Both the position numbers and the translations under genes were made by a program. A stretch of 64,000 nt of DNA from the NCBI RefSeq assembly GCF_010974825.1, contig NZ_JAAILA010000008.1, positions 1 through 64,000 on the forward strand, read 5' to 3'. The first letter of the stretch is position 1, and each line of letters starts with the position of its first letter. This DNA comes from Aeromonas rivipollensis (GTDB lineage Bacteria; Pseudomonadota; Gammaproteobacteria; Enterobacterales; Aeromonadaceae). The notes below the pieces were generated by a model. The model saw only the letters and a program-made list of their open reading frames with translations. It made no database searches and was not told the DNA's origin. Below are positions 26,228-35,204 of the stretch, in pieces.

Positions 26228-26709
26228 TATTCGTTTTCCAGCAGCCAGCGCTTGAGCAGAGCGGCCAGCTGCCCCTGCTCCTCGTCCGTCAGCGGGGCCA
26301 GCAGACGCCGCTCGTTCGCCACGTGGCGCTCCACCGCATGGTCGACCAGCTCACGCCCCGGCTCCGTCAGGCAGACCAAGAGGCTGCGCCGATCGCTCGG
26401 GGCGGCCTGGCGTTCGATCAAGCCCCGTTCTTCCAGTTTGTCGAGTCGGGCGGTCATGGCCCCCGAGCTCAGCATGGCGGACTGGTAGAGGGCAGTCGGA
26501 GTCAGCGGCTCACCGGCCCGGCGCAGGGTCGCCAGTATGTCGAAGTCCGAGCCCAGCAGGCCGCATGCCTTGAGCTCTTCACTCACCTCGCGCCCGGCGA
26601 TGGCCGCCATGCGCGCCACCCGCCCCAGCACCCCCATGGGGGAGCAGTCGAGATCCGGTCGCTGCCGCGCCCACTGGGCCAGCAACAGGTCTACATGATC
26701 ACTATCCAT
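26227..26709 (-). CDS. MarR-family transcriptional regulator
   Basis: A 160-aa winged-helix regulator. The fold is seen in LGSDFDILATLRRAGEPLTPTALYQ (helices 2-3), SSGAMTARLDKLEERGLIER (recognition helix) and the wing PSDRRSLLVCLTEPG. It is transcribed divergently from the EamA exporter, and the 94-nt gap contains two palindromes sharing TATCTT/AAGATA half-sites. It therefore probably represses itself and the exporter until a small-molecule ligand binds. The ligand is unknown. Confidence 0.9.
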   Translation of the reverse strand: MDSDHVDLLLAQWARQRPDLDCSPMGVLGRVARMAAIAGREVSEELKACGLLGSDFDILATLRRAGEPLTPTALYQSAMLSSGAMTARLDKLEERGLIERQAAPSDRRSLLVCLTEPGRELVDHAVERHVANERRLLAPLTDEEQGQLAALLKRWLLENE

Positions 26710-26720
26710 TCCGGCTCCAT

Positions 26721-26738
26721 TATCTTTTCGAAAAGATA
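26721..26738. promoter_or_regulatory. MarR operator candidate 1, perfect 18-bp palindrome
   Basis: TATCTTTTCGAAAAGATA is a perfect palindrome 12 nt upstream of the MarR-family start codon. It shares its outer half-sites with the second site at 26768. Binding by the adjacent regulator is inferred. Confidence 0.75.
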
Positions 26739-26739
26739 C

Positions 26740-26768
26740 TTGATAATAAACTAACTCGCGGCTAATTT
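26740..26768 (+). promoter_or_regulatory. Candidate promoter of the EamA gene
   Basis: TTGATA (26740-26745), 17-nt spacer, TAATTT (26763-26768). Both ends touch the two palindromes, so a bound repressor would block it. Confidence 0.55.
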
Positions 26769-26785
26769 ATCTTTACTTCAAGATA
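26768..26785. promoter_or_regulatory. MarR operator candidate 2
   Basis: TATCTTTACTTCAAGATA has the same TATCTT-N6-AAGATA layout as the site at 26721, with centres 47 bp apart. It overlaps the predicted -10 of the EamA gene. Confidence 0.65.
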
Positions 26786-26803
26786 CTTTATTGCGAGACA
26801 ACC

Positions 26804-27685
26804 ATGCCACTGCTGATTGCCCTGCTCGCCCCCCTGCTCTGGGGCAGTACCTATGCCGTCGTCAGCCTCTACCTGACCGACTACTCCCCCTACTGGGTGG
26901 CCGTGTGGCGGGCGCTGCCGGCCGGTATACTGCTGTTGCTGCTCCATCCCCGCCGACCACCGCTCACCTGGAGCCGGCAGTTCCTGCTGGCGTTTTGCAA
27001 CATTACCGCCTTCTTCGCCCTGCTGTTCGTGGCGGCTTATCGCCTGCCGGGGGCGGTGGCGGGCACCCTGGGTGCCACCCTGCCCCTCATCCTGATGGGG
27101 CTGGCCTGGTGGCAGGATGGCAAGCGACCCAGCCTGAAGTGGCTGCTGCTGGGTCTGATGGGGCTCGCGGGTGTGCTCCTGCTGCTCAACCCCTCCGCCA
27201 ACCTGGATCCCGTCGGCGTGGCGTGTGCCCTGCTGGCCACCCTGCTCATCGGCCAGTCCAGCCGCTGGATGCAGCGCTGGCCGGTGAGCGATCTGCTGGC
27301 GCTGACCGCCTGGCAACTGCTGCTCGGGGGCCTGATGCTGATCCCGCTCGCCTGGTGGCTGGCGGGCCCCATGCCACTGCCGCAACCGGCGAGTGCCCCC
27401 GGCCTGCTCTGGCTTGTCCTGCTCAACACGGCGCTGGCCTACTGGGCCTGGCTCTGGGGGCTCAAGCGCCACGGCCCCGAGGTGATGGGCATGCTGGCCC
27501 TCACCAACCCCATGGTGGCTGTCTCCTTCGGTGTGCTGCTGGTGGGAGAAACGCTGGATGGTCGCCAGTGGCTCGGCATAGCGGTGATCCTGCTCTCTCT
27601 GTTCCTGATGAAGCTGCCGACCCGGCCTCTCTTCAAGGGCGGGCAGGCTGCCAAGGCTTGCCCCGACCAGCCGGGAAATGGCTGA
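26804..27685 (+). CDS. EamA/DMT-family transporter (putative metabolite or drug exporter)
   Basis: A 293-aa inner-membrane protein with about ten transmembrane helices in two EamA repeats. Typical blocks are PLLWGSTYAVVSLYL at the N-terminus, PYWVAVWRALPAGILLLLL, and NTALAYWAWLWGLKRHGP with NPMVAVSFGVLLVGE in the second repeat. The substrate cannot be predicted. It is divergent from a MarR-family gene, a common arrangement for inducible efflux. It ends at a terminator shared with pgm. Confidence 0.88.
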   Translation: MPLLIALLAPLLWGSTYAVVSLYLTDYSPYWVAVWRALPAGILLLLLHPRRPPLTWSRQFLLAFCNITAFFALLFVAAYRLPGAVAGTLGATLPLILMGLAWWQDGKRPSLKWLLLGLMGLAGVLLLLNPSANLDPVGVACALLATLLIGQSSRWMQRWPVSDLLALTAWQLLLGGLMLIPLAWWLAGPMPLPQPASAPGLLWLVLLNTALAYWAWLWGLKRHGPEVMGMLALTNPMVAVSFGVLLVGETLDGRQWLGIAVILLSLFLMKLPTRPLFKGGQAAKACPDQPGNG

Positions 27686-27716
27686 TCGGGCACCAGAACC
27701 TCACCAGACACCCAGC

Positions 27717-27743
27717 AAAAAGGAGCCAAGTAGGCTCCTTTTT
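27717..27743. terminator. Bidirectional terminator between the EamA gene and pgm
   Basis: AAAAAGGAGCC, AAGTA loop, GGCTCCTTTTT. T runs on both strands serve both convergent genes. Confidence 0.9.
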
Positions 27744-27769
27744 ATGCGCTTCAAAAACTTACCTCAAGC

Positions 27770-29434
27770 TCAGACGCCAGCCTTGGCCAGGGCCGCGGAG
27801 ACTATCTGCTGAGCCTCCTGCTGAATGAGGTCCAGGTGCGCCTCGCCCTTGAAGCTCTCCATGTAGATCTTGTAGATGGACTCGGTGCCCGAGGGGCGCG
27901 CCGCGAACCAGCCGTTCTCGGTCACCACTTTCAGGCCACCGATGGCGGCATCGTTGCCGGGCGCCTTGGTCAACTTGGCGATGATGGGTTCACCGGCCAG
28001 GGTCGAGGCTTCCACCAGCGCCGGATCCAGCTTGGAGAGCACCGCCTTCTGGGCGCTGCTCGCCGGGGCGTCGATGCGGCGGTAGCTGGAGCGACCGAAC
28101 TTGGCTTCCAGGGCGTCGTAGTGGGCCTGAGGATCCTTGCCGGTCACGGCCAGGATCTCGGCGGCCAGCAGCGCCAGGATGAAGCCATCCTTGTCGGTGG
28201 TCCAGACGGTGCCGTCCTTGCGCAGGAAGGAGGCGCCTGCGCTCTCCTCGCCGCCAAAGCCGAACTCGCCGCTGTAGAGGCCATCCACGAACCACTTGAA
28301 GCCGACCGGCACCTCTTTCAGGGTGCGGCCGATCTCGCCGGCAACCCGGTCGATCATGGAAGAGGAGACCAGCGTCTTGCCGACCGCCGCCGTTTTGGGC
28401 CAGCCGGTTCTGTGGGTGAACAGATACTGGATGGCCACCGCCAGGTAGTGGTTCGGGTTCATCAGACCCGCCTTGGTGACTATGCCGTGACGGTCGTAGT
28501 CGGGGTCGTTGCCAAGGGCGATGTCGAACTTGTCTTTCAGGGCAATCAGGCCCGCCATGGCGAAGGGGCTGGAGCAGTCCATCCGGATCTTGCCGTCTTT
28601 ATCCAGGGTCATGAAGGAGAAGGTCGGATCGACGCGATAGTTGACCACTTCGATGTCGAGATCGTAGCGCTTGGCGATCACGTCCCAATAGGCCACGCCG
28701 GAGCCGCCGAGGGGATCCACCCCTATCTTGATGCCAGCCCGCTTGATGGCGGCCAGATCCAGCACGTTCTCGAGATCATCCACATAGGGGGTGACATAGT
28801 CGTGTTCGACCACGAACTCACTGGCCAGGGCCTCGGCGAACGGCATCCGCTTCACGCCGGCCAGGCCGGCTTCCAGAATGGCGTTGGCTCTGTCTTCCAC
28901 CCACTTGGTGATCTCCCCTTCGGCAGGACCGCCGTGGGGCGGGTTGTACTTGAAGCCACCGTCTTCCGGCGGATTGTGGGACGGGGTGATCACCACGCCG
29001 TCCGCCAGGGCCGCCGGCTTGCCTGCCCCTTCTTTACCAGAATTGTGGCGCAGGATGGCGTGGGAGATGACAGGGGTCGGCGTGAAGCCGAGGCCTGCCT
29101 GGATGCGGGTTTCGACGCCGTTGGCCGCCAGCACTTCCACCGCGCTGGAGAAGGCGGATTCAGAGAGGGCGTGAGTGTCCATGCCCACGAACAGCGGGCC
29201 CGTGATGCCGGCCTGCTGGCGATACTCCACCAGCGCCTGGGTCACCGCCAGAATATGGGATTCGGTGAAGGCGCTGTGCAGGGCGCTGCCCCGATGGCCG
29301 GAGGTGCCGAAGGCGACCCGCTGCTCGGGGCGGCTCATGTCCGGCTTGTTGAGGTAGTAGGCGCTGACCAGACGGGGAATGTTGGTCAAGTCGCTTAAAC
29401 GGGCCGGCTGACCGGCGTGGGGATGCTGTGCCAT
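27770..29434 (-). CDS. pgm: Phosphoglucomutase (alpha-D-glucose phosphate-specific)
   Basis: A 554-aa cytoplasmic enzyme that interconverts glucose 1-phosphate and glucose 6-phosphate, linking glycolysis to UDP-glucose and glycogen synthesis. The phosphoserine loop is [12 protein letters not shown] near residue 145, the metal-binding loop DPDYDRHG near 305, the sugar-binding GEESAGAS near 395, and the phosphate-binding RPSGTE near 520. An AAGGA ribosome-binding site precedes the ATG. It lies 54 nt after seqA, the same order as in E. coli. Confidence 0.97.
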   Translation of the reverse strand: MAQHPHAGQPARLSDLTNIPRLVSAYYLNKPDMSRPEQRVAFGTSGHRGSALHSAFTESHILAVTQALVEYRQQAGITGPLFVGMDTHALSESAFSSAVEVLAANGVETRIQAGLGFTPTPVISHAILRHNSGKEGAGKPAALADGVVITPSHNPPEDGGFKYNPPHGGPAEGEITKWVEDRANAILEAGLAGVKRMPFAEALASEFVVEHDYVTPYVDDLENVLDLAAIKRAGIKIGVDPLGGSGVAYWDVIAKRYDLDIEVVNYRVDPTFSFMTLDKDGKIRMDCSSPFAMAGLIALKDKFDIALGNDPDYDRHGIVTKAGLMNPNHYLAVAIQYLFTHRTGWPKTAAVGKTLVSSSMIDRVAGEIGRTLKEVPVGFKWFVDGLYSGEFGFGGEESAGASFLRKDGTVWTTDKDGFILALLAAEILAVTGKDPQAHYDALEAKFGRSSYRRIDAPASSAQKAVLSKLDPALVEASTLAGEPIIAKLTKAPGNDAAIGGLKVVTENGWFAARPSGTESIYKIYMESFKGEAHLDLIQQEAQQIVSAALAKAGV

Positions 29435-29488
29435 GGCGTTTTCCTTGAGCAGAAGCCTTGCCCGGCAAGGCCTTGAGTCGTTGATGCG

Positions 29489-29995
29489 TTAAACGGTGCC
29501 GCACACCCGAGCGGTCAAATCCTCGTCATAACCCATGCTGGCCATCAGCTGGGCCACCATGTTCTGCTTGCGGCTGGTGTTGGTGTTGGTGATGACCCAG
29601 AACGGGGTATCCGGCACCTGCTTGGGCTTGGTGGTGCTGCCACTGGCACGCAGCGCCTCGGGATCCTGGGAGAAATAGACGCGCTTGCGCCCCTTTATTT
29701 CGGTCGCCTGAGTGAAGCTCTCCGGGTTGTCCCGGTACAGGGTGCTGAGCACCAGCATGAAGCGGTTGATGGACTTCTCTTCTTTTTGCAGCTCGCCGGA
29801 ATCGAGCAGGGCCTCCAGTCCCATGGCATCGGCCAGGGGCTGAGGTTGGGCCACAGGCGCGGCCGGCACTGTCGCCCCCGCCTTGACGGGTTGTTCCAGC
29901 AGACGGCGCAGGATATCGGAAGCACTCTCGCCGATGTGCCGGGTCTGGCTGGCGATAAAGAAGTAGAGATCGTCATCAAGCTCGATGGTTTTCAT
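29489..29995 (-). CDS. seqA: Replication initiation negative regulator SeqA
   Basis: A 168-aa protein that binds hemimethylated GATC sites and sequesters new origins from re-initiation. The N-terminal multimerisation domain is [18 protein letters not shown]. The C-terminal DNA-binding domain carries [31 protein letters not shown] and [16 protein letters not shown], the methyl-GATC contact block. ATG 29995 gives the canonical N-terminus although the frame opens further upstream. It is the first gene of seqA-pgm. Confidence 0.96.
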   Translation of the reverse strand: MKTIELDDDLYFFIASQTRHIGESASDILRRLLEQPVKAGATVPAAPVAQPQPLADAMGLEALLDSGELQKEEKSINRFMLVLSTLYRDNPESFTQATEIKGRKRVYFSQDPEALRASGSTTKPKQVPDTPFWVITNTNTSRKQNMVAQLMASMGYDEDLTARVCGTV

Positions 29996-30265
29996 AGGGA
30001 TGCGCTGGACTCGTCGAAATTCGGATGCGGCGATTATACATAGGCAGACCCGGCAGCCCAAGGGAGGGGCTGGCAGATGTGCATGAATCTCGGTGAGAAT
30101 ACGGCATAATGGCGGGCCAAGTGTGTGATCCCCCGCACTGATAGCCGATCCCGGGCCATTTTTTTGGAAAAAAACCACAAAAAAATGCCCTGCGAGGAAT
30201 GAAATCCTTTTCTTTCAGTGTGTTAAAAATCTGGCGAAACAGCCCACGACCGACAAGGTGTCATT

Positions 30266-31048
30266 TTGCAACAAAACTCATTATTGAATTTCAAGGATCA
30301 GGGACAAGGCCCTGCCGTTGTGCTGATCCACGGCCTGTTCGGCAGCCTGGACAACCTCGGCCTGCTGGCCCGCCCCTTGAGCGAACACTGCAGGGTCATC
30401 AGCGTCGATCTGCGCAACCACGGTGCCTCCTTTCACTCGGATGAGATGAGCTACCCGCAGCAGGGAGCGGATGTGATCGCCCTGCTGGATCACCTGGCGC
30501 TGGACAAGGTATCCCTGGTCGGTCACTCCATGGGGGGCAAGGTCGCCATGCAGGTCGCCAAGCTGGCCCCTTCCCAGGTCGACCGGCTGGTGGTGGCCGA
30601 CATAGCCCCGGTGGCCTATCCCCATGCCCGCCACCAGAATGTGTTTGCCGGGCTCAACGCAACGCTGGCCAATCCCCCCCAGAGCCGTGCCGAAGCCGAG
30701 GCCCTGCTGGCCCGGTACGTCGAGATCCCCGGGGTGCGCCAGTTCCTGCTCAAATCCTTCGCCAAAACCGAGGCGGGCTGGGCCTGGCGCTTCAATGTGC
30801 CGGCCCTTGAGCGCAACTACGCCAATATCATGGGCTGGCCCGACGACCAGACCCGCTTCGAGGGGCCGACCCTGTTCATCAAGGGGGGGGATTCCGACTA
30901 TGTGCAGCCTCAATATACCGAGACGGTGATGGCACAATTCCCGGCCGCCAAGGCCCGTGTCATCGCCGGAACCGGCCACTGGCTGCACGCCGAAAAGCCG
31001 GTTTTGTTCAATAAGCTGGTTGTGGATTTCCTGTCGACAGGCGGTTAA
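30266..31048 (+). CDS. ybfF: Alpha/beta-hydrolase esterase YbfF
   Basis: A 260-aa cytoplasmic esterase. The oxyanion segment is LIHGLFGSLDNLG, the nucleophile elbow GHSMGGK lies near residue 88 (Ser), an Asp lies in IKGGDSDYV, and the catalytic His is in GTGHWLHAE near residue 237. YbfF-type enzymes hydrolyse short to long acyl esters, including acyl-CoA. The start is TTG at 30266 with AAGGTG upstream; no in-frame ATG gives the complete N-terminal strand. It is divergent from seqA as in E. coli. Confidence 0.92.
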   Translation: MQQNSLLNFKDQGQGPAVVLIHGLFGSLDNLGLLARPLSEHCRVISVDLRNHGASFHSDEMSYPQQGADVIALLDHLALDKVSLVGHSMGGKVAMQVAKLAPSQVDRLVVADIAPVAYPHARHQNVFAGLNATLANPPQSRAEAEALLARYVEIPGVRQFLLKSFAKTEAGWAWRFNVPALERNYANIMGWPDDQTRFEGPTLFIKGGDSDYVQPQYTETVMAQFPAAKARVIAGTGHWLHAEKPVLFNKLVVDFLSTGG

Positions 31049-31103
31049 CAGTTTCAAATCCTTTGTGATATAGTGCGCCCGTCATAAGGAGTGTGCGCAA
31101 TCC

Positions 31104-31325
31104 ATGCTGTATGAACATATCGATCTGATCGAGAGTCTGGGCCTGAAGCTGTTCTTCGTGGCCATCTTCCTGCTGATTGGTCTGGCCATTCACGACGTGC
31201 TCAAACGCGGCAACGTGCCCCGTTTCGGCCGCTTTATCGTCTGGCTGGTTCTGTTTCTGGGTTGCGCGGGTTTTGTCGCCAAGGGGCTGATCGAAATGGG
31301 CTGGGAAGGCTCTGGGATCGGCTAA
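31104..31325 (+). CDS. DUF2788 small membrane protein
   Basis: A 73-aa protein with two transmembrane segments (about residues 13-31 and 45-63), joined by a short basic loop HDVLKRGNVPRFGR. This is the DUF2788 pattern. Function is unknown. TAAGGAG lies upstream of the ATG, and a TATAGT -10-like sequence lies just before. It is positioned between ybfF and ybfE. Confidence 0.82.
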   Translation: MLYEHIDLIESLGLKLFFVAIFLLIGLAIHDVLKRGNVPRFGRFIVWLVLFLGCAGFVAKGLIEMGWEGSGIG

Positions 31326-31345
31326 CTACTTTTCATCTGTGATGT

Positions 31346-31642
31346 ATGGCCAAACAGCAAACTGATCGAACAACACTGGATCTGTTCGCAACTGAGAAGC
31401 GCCCCGGCAGGCCAAAGACCAATCCACTCCCCCGTGAGACCCAACTCAAGATCAACAAGCGCAACCAGCTCAAGCGCGATCGGGAGAACGGCCTGAAGCG
31501 GGTAGAGTTAAAGGTGGAGGCCGAATTGCTGGAGCGCCTGAACCAACTTGCGCTACAACAGAACGTCAGCCGAGCCGAGCTGATCCAATCTATCCTGAAG
31601 CAACAGATTGAGTCTGCGCATGCAGCAGGCATCGCAATCTGA
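31346..31642 (+). CDS. ybfE: YbfE-family protein
   Basis: A 98-aa ribbon-helix-helix-like protein matching E. coli YbfE nearly throughout: MAKQQTDRTTLDLFA, RPGRPKTNPLPRE, INKRNQLKRD and GLKRVELKVEAELLERLNQLA. YbfE is described as LexA-regulated in E. coli, but I see no CTGT-N8-ACAG box upstream here. It lies 38 nt ahead of fldA, as in enterobacteria, and is probably cotranscribed. Biochemical role is unknown. Confidence 0.9.
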   Translation: MAKQQTDRTTLDLFATEKRPGRPKTNPLPRETQLKINKRNQLKRDRENGLKRVELKVEAELLERLNQLALQQNVSRAELIQSILKQQIESAHAAGIAI

Positions 31643-31680
31643 ACCGTTAAGCATTAACCAGATACGGGTAACTAAACACT

Positions 31681-32205
31681 ATGGCTAGTGTAGGTCTGTT
31701 TTTCGGCAGCGATACCGGTAATACCGAAGCTGTCGCCAAGATGATCCAGAAAGAACTGGGCAAACAACTGATTGAAGTCCGTGACATTGCCAAGAGCAGC
31801 AAGGCCGACATCGACAGCTTCGATCTGCTGATGTTCGGTATCCCGACTTGGTACTACGGCGAAGCCCAGGCCGATTGGGATGACTTCTTCCCCGAGCTCG
31901 AAGAGATCGACTTCAACAACAAGCTGGTCGCCATCTTCGGCTGCGGCGATCAGGAAGACTATTCTGAATATTTCCTCGACGCCATGGGCACCCTGCGTGA
32001 CATAGTCGAAGCCAAAGGTGCCATCATCATCGGCCACTGGCCAACCGCGAGCTATGAGTTCGAGGCCTCCAAGGCACTGGTGGATGACAAGCACTTCGTC
32101 GGTCTGGGGATCGATGAGGATCGCCAGCCGGAGCTGACCGCCGAGCGCGTCAAGGGCTGGTGCAAACAGTTGCACGAAGAGATGTGTCTGAGCGAGCTGG
32201 AGTGA
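31681..32205 (+). CDS. fldA: Flavodoxin FldA
   Basis: A 174-aa FMN electron carrier of long-chain flavodoxin type. It feeds electrons to activation of radical and metalloenzymes and replaces ferredoxin under low iron. The phosphate-binding loop is GSDTGNTEAV at residues 9-18. Flavin-stacking loops are PTWYYGEAQ near 55 and GCGDQEDYSEYF near 97, the second containing the Tyr. It lies upstream of fur as in E. coli, but here a convergent gene and a bidirectional terminator separate the two. Confidence 0.96.
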   Translation: MASVGLFFGSDTGNTEAVAKMIQKELGKQLIEVRDIAKSSKADIDSFDLLMFGIPTWYYGEAQADWDDFFPELEEIDFNNKLVAIFGCGDQEDYSEYFLDAMGTLRDIVEAKGAIIIGHWPTASYEFEASKALVDDKHFVGLGIDEDRQPELTAERVKGWCKQLHEEMCLSELE

Positions 32206-32220
32206 TCTCCCTCCTCTGAC

Positions 32221-32247
32221 AACAAGGGCCCCGCTGGGGCCCTTGTT
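32221..32247. terminator. Bidirectional terminator after fldA
   Basis: AACAAGGGCCCC, GCT, GGGGCCCTTGTT, a 12-bp perfect stem between convergent genes. It should block fldA readthrough into fur. Confidence 0.85.
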
Positions 32248-32251
32248 GTTT

Positions 32252-32761
32252 CTACTCCTTACTGGCTGGCGCTGCCTGGCCCTGCGTTCTGTGTTCCGGC
32301 TTGGGTTTCACATACAGGGTGCGCCTGACCTGGGCCACCAGCTCGCCCCGCTTGTCCTGCACCTGCACCTCGAACTCGGGGAAATGCTTGTTGCCCCCCT
32401 CGGTCGCCGCCACTATGGATGCCAGCTTGGCGTCGGTCAGGTTGAACTCCGCCACCAGCATCCCCTTGCCAGGCTTGATGAAATTGATGCTGCCCGCCTT
32501 GTCCCAGACGTAATAGCGGTTCTTGAAATGGCCCATCAGCATCAGCGGATAGATGGGATCCGTCATGGCAAACATGCTGCCGCCGAACTGGGTCCGGTTG
32601 GCATTCTTGTTCCACCAGCGGGACTTGAGGGTGACCCGACAGAAGCGAAAATCCGGGCTCAATGTTTCTATCTTGATGCCTGCTCCCCAGAAGGGGGGCC
32701 AGGCGTTGAGGGCGTGGCGCACCCAGGCCGCGTTGCCAAAAAGCCAATCCATGGATCTCAT
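32252..32761 (-). CDS. DUF4442 hotdog-fold putative thioesterase
   Basis: A 169-aa hotdog protein of the DUF4442 family. It shows AWPPFWGAGIKIETLSPDF, RWWNKNANRTQFGGSMFAMTDPIYPLML (the central hotdog helix) and FINFIKPGKG-type residues after. Substrate unknown; related proteins are acyl thioesterases or acyl-carrier-related. ATG 32761 or an ATG three codons downstream (32752) are both possible. It is inserted between fldA and fur, on the opposite strand. Confidence 0.82.
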   Translation of the reverse strand: MRSMDWLFGNAAWVRHALNAWPPFWGAGIKIETLSPDFRFCRVTLKSRWWNKNANRTQFGGSMFAMTDPIYPLMLMGHFKNRYYVWDKAGSINFIKPGKGMLVAEFNLTDAKLASIVAATEGGNKHFPEFEVQVQDKRGELVAQVRRTLYVKPKPEHRTQGQAAPASKE

Positions 32762-32906
32762 CCGACCAGACTATAGAGAAGTGACATAGTATCAACATTC
32801 CCTCGCGGAGCAAGCCCGGTCCGGGTCGGCCAGATTAATCTTCCACAGGTGAGAAATGTGCTAAACCCCTTGAATTACTGGGTTTATTTTTGGCTTGGCT
32901 ACGACC

Positions 32907-32912
32907 TATAAT
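32907..32912 (+). promoter_or_regulatory. Candidate fur promoter -10
   Basis: A perfect TATAAT with a weak TTATTT -35 at 32884-32889 (17-nt spacer). It gives a leader of about 80 nt before fur. No clear Fur box was seen around it. Confidence 0.55.
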
Positions 32913-32996
32913 GTCAGGCCATACGAGTTCGTGGTTGCCATTCCTTCGGCAGTCAATCAGAATAACCACACCTTCGAGAATGCGAATAAATAGAAT

Positions 32997-33425
32997 ATGG
33001 CAGACAACAACCAAGCGTTAAAAAAGGCCGGGCTCAAGATCACCTTGCCCCGCGTCAAGATCCTGGAAATCCTGCAACAGCCGGACTGCCAGCACACCAG
33101 TGCGGAAGATCTGTACAAACGGCTGATCGACCAGGGTGAGGAGATTGGTCTTGCTACCGTCTATCGCGTTCTCAACCAGTTTGATGATGCCGGTATCGTC
33201 ACCCGTCACCACTTCGAAGGGGGCAAGTCGGTGTTCGAGCTGGCGACCCAGGAACATCACGACCACCTGGTCTGCCTCGATTGTGGCAAGGTGATCGAGT
33301 TCTCCGACGAGGTGATCGAGCAGCGTCAGCGCGATATCGCCAAGCACCACAACATCCGCCTGACCAACCACAGCCTCTATCTGTATGGTCACTGCGCCAA
33401 CGGTGACTGCAAGCACGACGAATAA
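32997..33425 (+). CDS. fur: Ferric uptake regulator Fur
   Basis: A 142-aa Fe(II)-responsive repressor. The winged helix covers residues 1-80 (LKKAGLKITLPRVKILEIL, TVYRVLNQFDDAGIVTRH). The metal and dimer domain has EHHDHLVCLDCGKVIEF with CxxC near residue 93. The tail HCANGDCKHDE adds a second Cys pair. Length and all metal ligands are normal. The start has no recognisable Shine-Dalgarno sequence; a short open frame overlaps it (see findings), recalling the uof-fur coupling of E. coli. Confidence 0.97.
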   Translation: MADNNQALKKAGLKITLPRVKILEILQQPDCQHTSAEDLYKRLIDQGEEIGLATVYRVLNQFDDAGIVTRHHFEGGKSVFELATQEHHDHLVCLDCGKVIEFSDEVIEQRQRDIAKHHNIRLTNHSLYLYGHCANGDCKHDE

Positions 33426-33451
33426 CGCCGTCGGCCGCGAGCAGCCATGAA

Positions 33452-33478
33452 AAAGCCAGCATCACGCTGGCTTTTTTT
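33452..33478. terminator. Bidirectional terminator between fur and glnS
   Basis: AAAGCCAGC, ATCAC loop, GCTGGCTTT with seven T residues on the plus strand. It lies 27 nt after the fur stop and downstream of glnS on the minus strand. Confidence 0.85.
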
Positions 33479-33542
33479 GTGTCCGCAATCCGGACCAGAG
33501 TGGCAGGGTCTCCCCTGCCCTCTTCTTGTCAGACCGCAGCGA

Positions 33543-35204
33543 TCAGGCCTCGGCCTTGCCCCAGACGTCGCGCAGGGCAACTGTGCGGTTGAACACCAGC
33601 TGCTCCGGGCTGGAGAGCTTGTTGTCGGCGCAAAAATACCCTTCACGCTCGAACTGGTAGGCAAACTCCGGCTTGGCGTCCTTGAGGGAAGCCTCGACCC
33701 GGGCACCCTCGATGATCACCAGGGAATCCGGGTTGAGCGCCCCTTCGAAGTCGTCCTCGGCACCGGGGTTCGGCATCTTGAACAGACGATCGTAGAGACG
33801 GATCTCGGCAGGCAGAGACTGAGTGGCGCTGACCCAGTGGATCACCCCCTTCACCTTGCGGCCATCGGCAGGATCCTTGCCCAGGGTCTCGGGATCGTAG
33901 GAGCAGTAAATGCAGGTGACCTTGCCGTCCGCGTCCTTCTCGACCCGCTCTGCCTTGATGACGTAGGCATTGCGCAGGCGCACTTCCTTGCCCAGCACCA
34001 GACGCTTGAACTGCTTGTTGGCTTCCTCTTTGAAGTCCGCCTCGTCGATGAAGATCTCGCGGGTGAAGGGCAGTGTACGGCTGCCCATCTCCGGCTTGTT
34101 CGGGTGAGCCGGTGCGGTCAGCACCTCGTCGCCGGCCAGGTTCTCGATGACCACCTTCACCGGATGCAGCACCGCCATGGCACGGGGAGCGTTCTCGTTG
34201 AGATCGTCACGGATGCAGGCTTCCAGCATGCTCATCTCGACGATGTTGTCCTGCTTGGTCACGCCGATGCGCTGGCAGAACTCGCGGATGGAGGCCGGCG
34301 TGTAACCACGGCGACGCAGCCCGGAGACGGTCAGCATGCGCGGATCGTCCCAACCGCTGACGTGCCCCTCGGTCACCAGCAGGTTCAGCTTGCGCTTGGA
34401 CATGACGGTGTATTCGAGGTTCAGACGGGAGAACTCGTACTGACGGGGGTGGCAGTCGATGCTGATGTTGTCCAGCACCCAGTCATACAGACGGCGGTTG
34501 TCCTGGAACTCCAGGGTGCACAGGGAGTGGGTGATCCCCTCCAGGGCGTCCGAGATGCAGTGGGTGAAGTCGTACATCGGATAGATGCACCACTTGTCAC
34601 CTGTCTGGTGGTGGTGGGCAAACTTGATGCGATAGATGACGGGATCCCGCATCACCATGAAGGGGGATGCCATGTCGATCTTGGCGCGCAGGCAGGCGCT
34701 GCCTTCGGCCAGTTCGCCGCTCTTCATCTTGGCAAACAGCGCCAGGTTCTCTTCCACGCTGCGATCGCGGAACGGGCTGTTCTTGCCGGGTGCGGTCAGG
34801 GTGCCGCGGTATTCGCGCATCTGCTCGGGGGAGAGCTCGTCCACATAGGCCAGACCCTTCTCGATGAGCTCGATGGCATAGCCGTGCAGCTTGTCGAAAT
34901 AGTCGGAGGAGTAGCAGATCTCGCCGCTCCACTGGAAGCCGAGCCACTGTACGTCCTGCTTGATGGACTCCACGAACTCGATGTCTTCCTTCGCCGGGTT
35001 GGTGTCATCGAAGCGCAGGTTGCACTGGCCCTGATAGTCACGGGCGATGCCGAAGTTCAGGCAGATGGACTTGGCGTGGCCAATATGGAGATAACCGTTC
35101 GGCTCCGGCGGAAAACGGGTATGCACGTGGTTGTGCTTACCGCTGGCCAGATCTTCATCGATGATCTGACGGATAAAGTTGGTTGGGCTGCTCGCCTCGC
35201 TCAT
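33543..35204 (-). CDS. glnS: Glutaminyl-tRNA synthetase
   Basis: A 553-aa class I aminoacyl-tRNA synthetase charging tRNA-Gln with glutamine. The catalytic Rossmann domain has [16 protein letters not shown] near residues 32-47 (HIGH). The second signature is VMSKRK near 268-273 (KMSKS-like). The anticodon-binding beta-barrels occupy about 340-550. Length matches E. coli GlnS (554 aa). The ATG has an AGGTG ribosome-binding site. Confidence 0.97.
   Translation of the reverse strand: MSEASSPTNFIRQIIDEDLASGKHNHVHTRFPPEPNGYLHIGHAKSICLNFGIARDYQGQCNLRFDDTNPAKEDIEFVESIKQDVQWLGFQWSGEICYSSDYFDKLHGYAIELIEKGLAYVDELSPEQMREYRGTLTAPGKNSPFRDRSVEENLALFAKMKSGELAEGSACLRAKIDMASPFMVMRDPVIYRIKFAHHHQTGDKWCIYPMYDFTHCISDALEGITHSLCTLEFQDNRRLYDWVLDNISIDCHPRQYEFSRLNLEYTVMSKRKLNLLVTEGHVSGWDDPRMLTVSGLRRRGYTPASIREFCQRIGVTKQDNIVEMSMLEACIRDDLNENAPRAMAVLHPVKVVIENLAGDEVLTAPAHPNKPEMGSRTLPFTREIFIDEADFKEEANKQFKRLVLGKEVRLRNAYVIKAERVEKDADGKVTCIYCSYDPETLGKDPADGRKVKGVIHWVSATQSLPAEIRLYDRLFKMPNPGAEDDFEGALNPDSLVIIEGARVEASLKDAKPEFAYQFEREGYFCADNKLSSPEQLVFNRTVALRDVWGKAEA

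Noticed and set aside
31320-31360. A LexA box for ybfE
   Set aside because: CTGT and ACAG are present near the start, but they are 13 nt apart instead of 8 and lie across the start codon, so this is not a LexA site.
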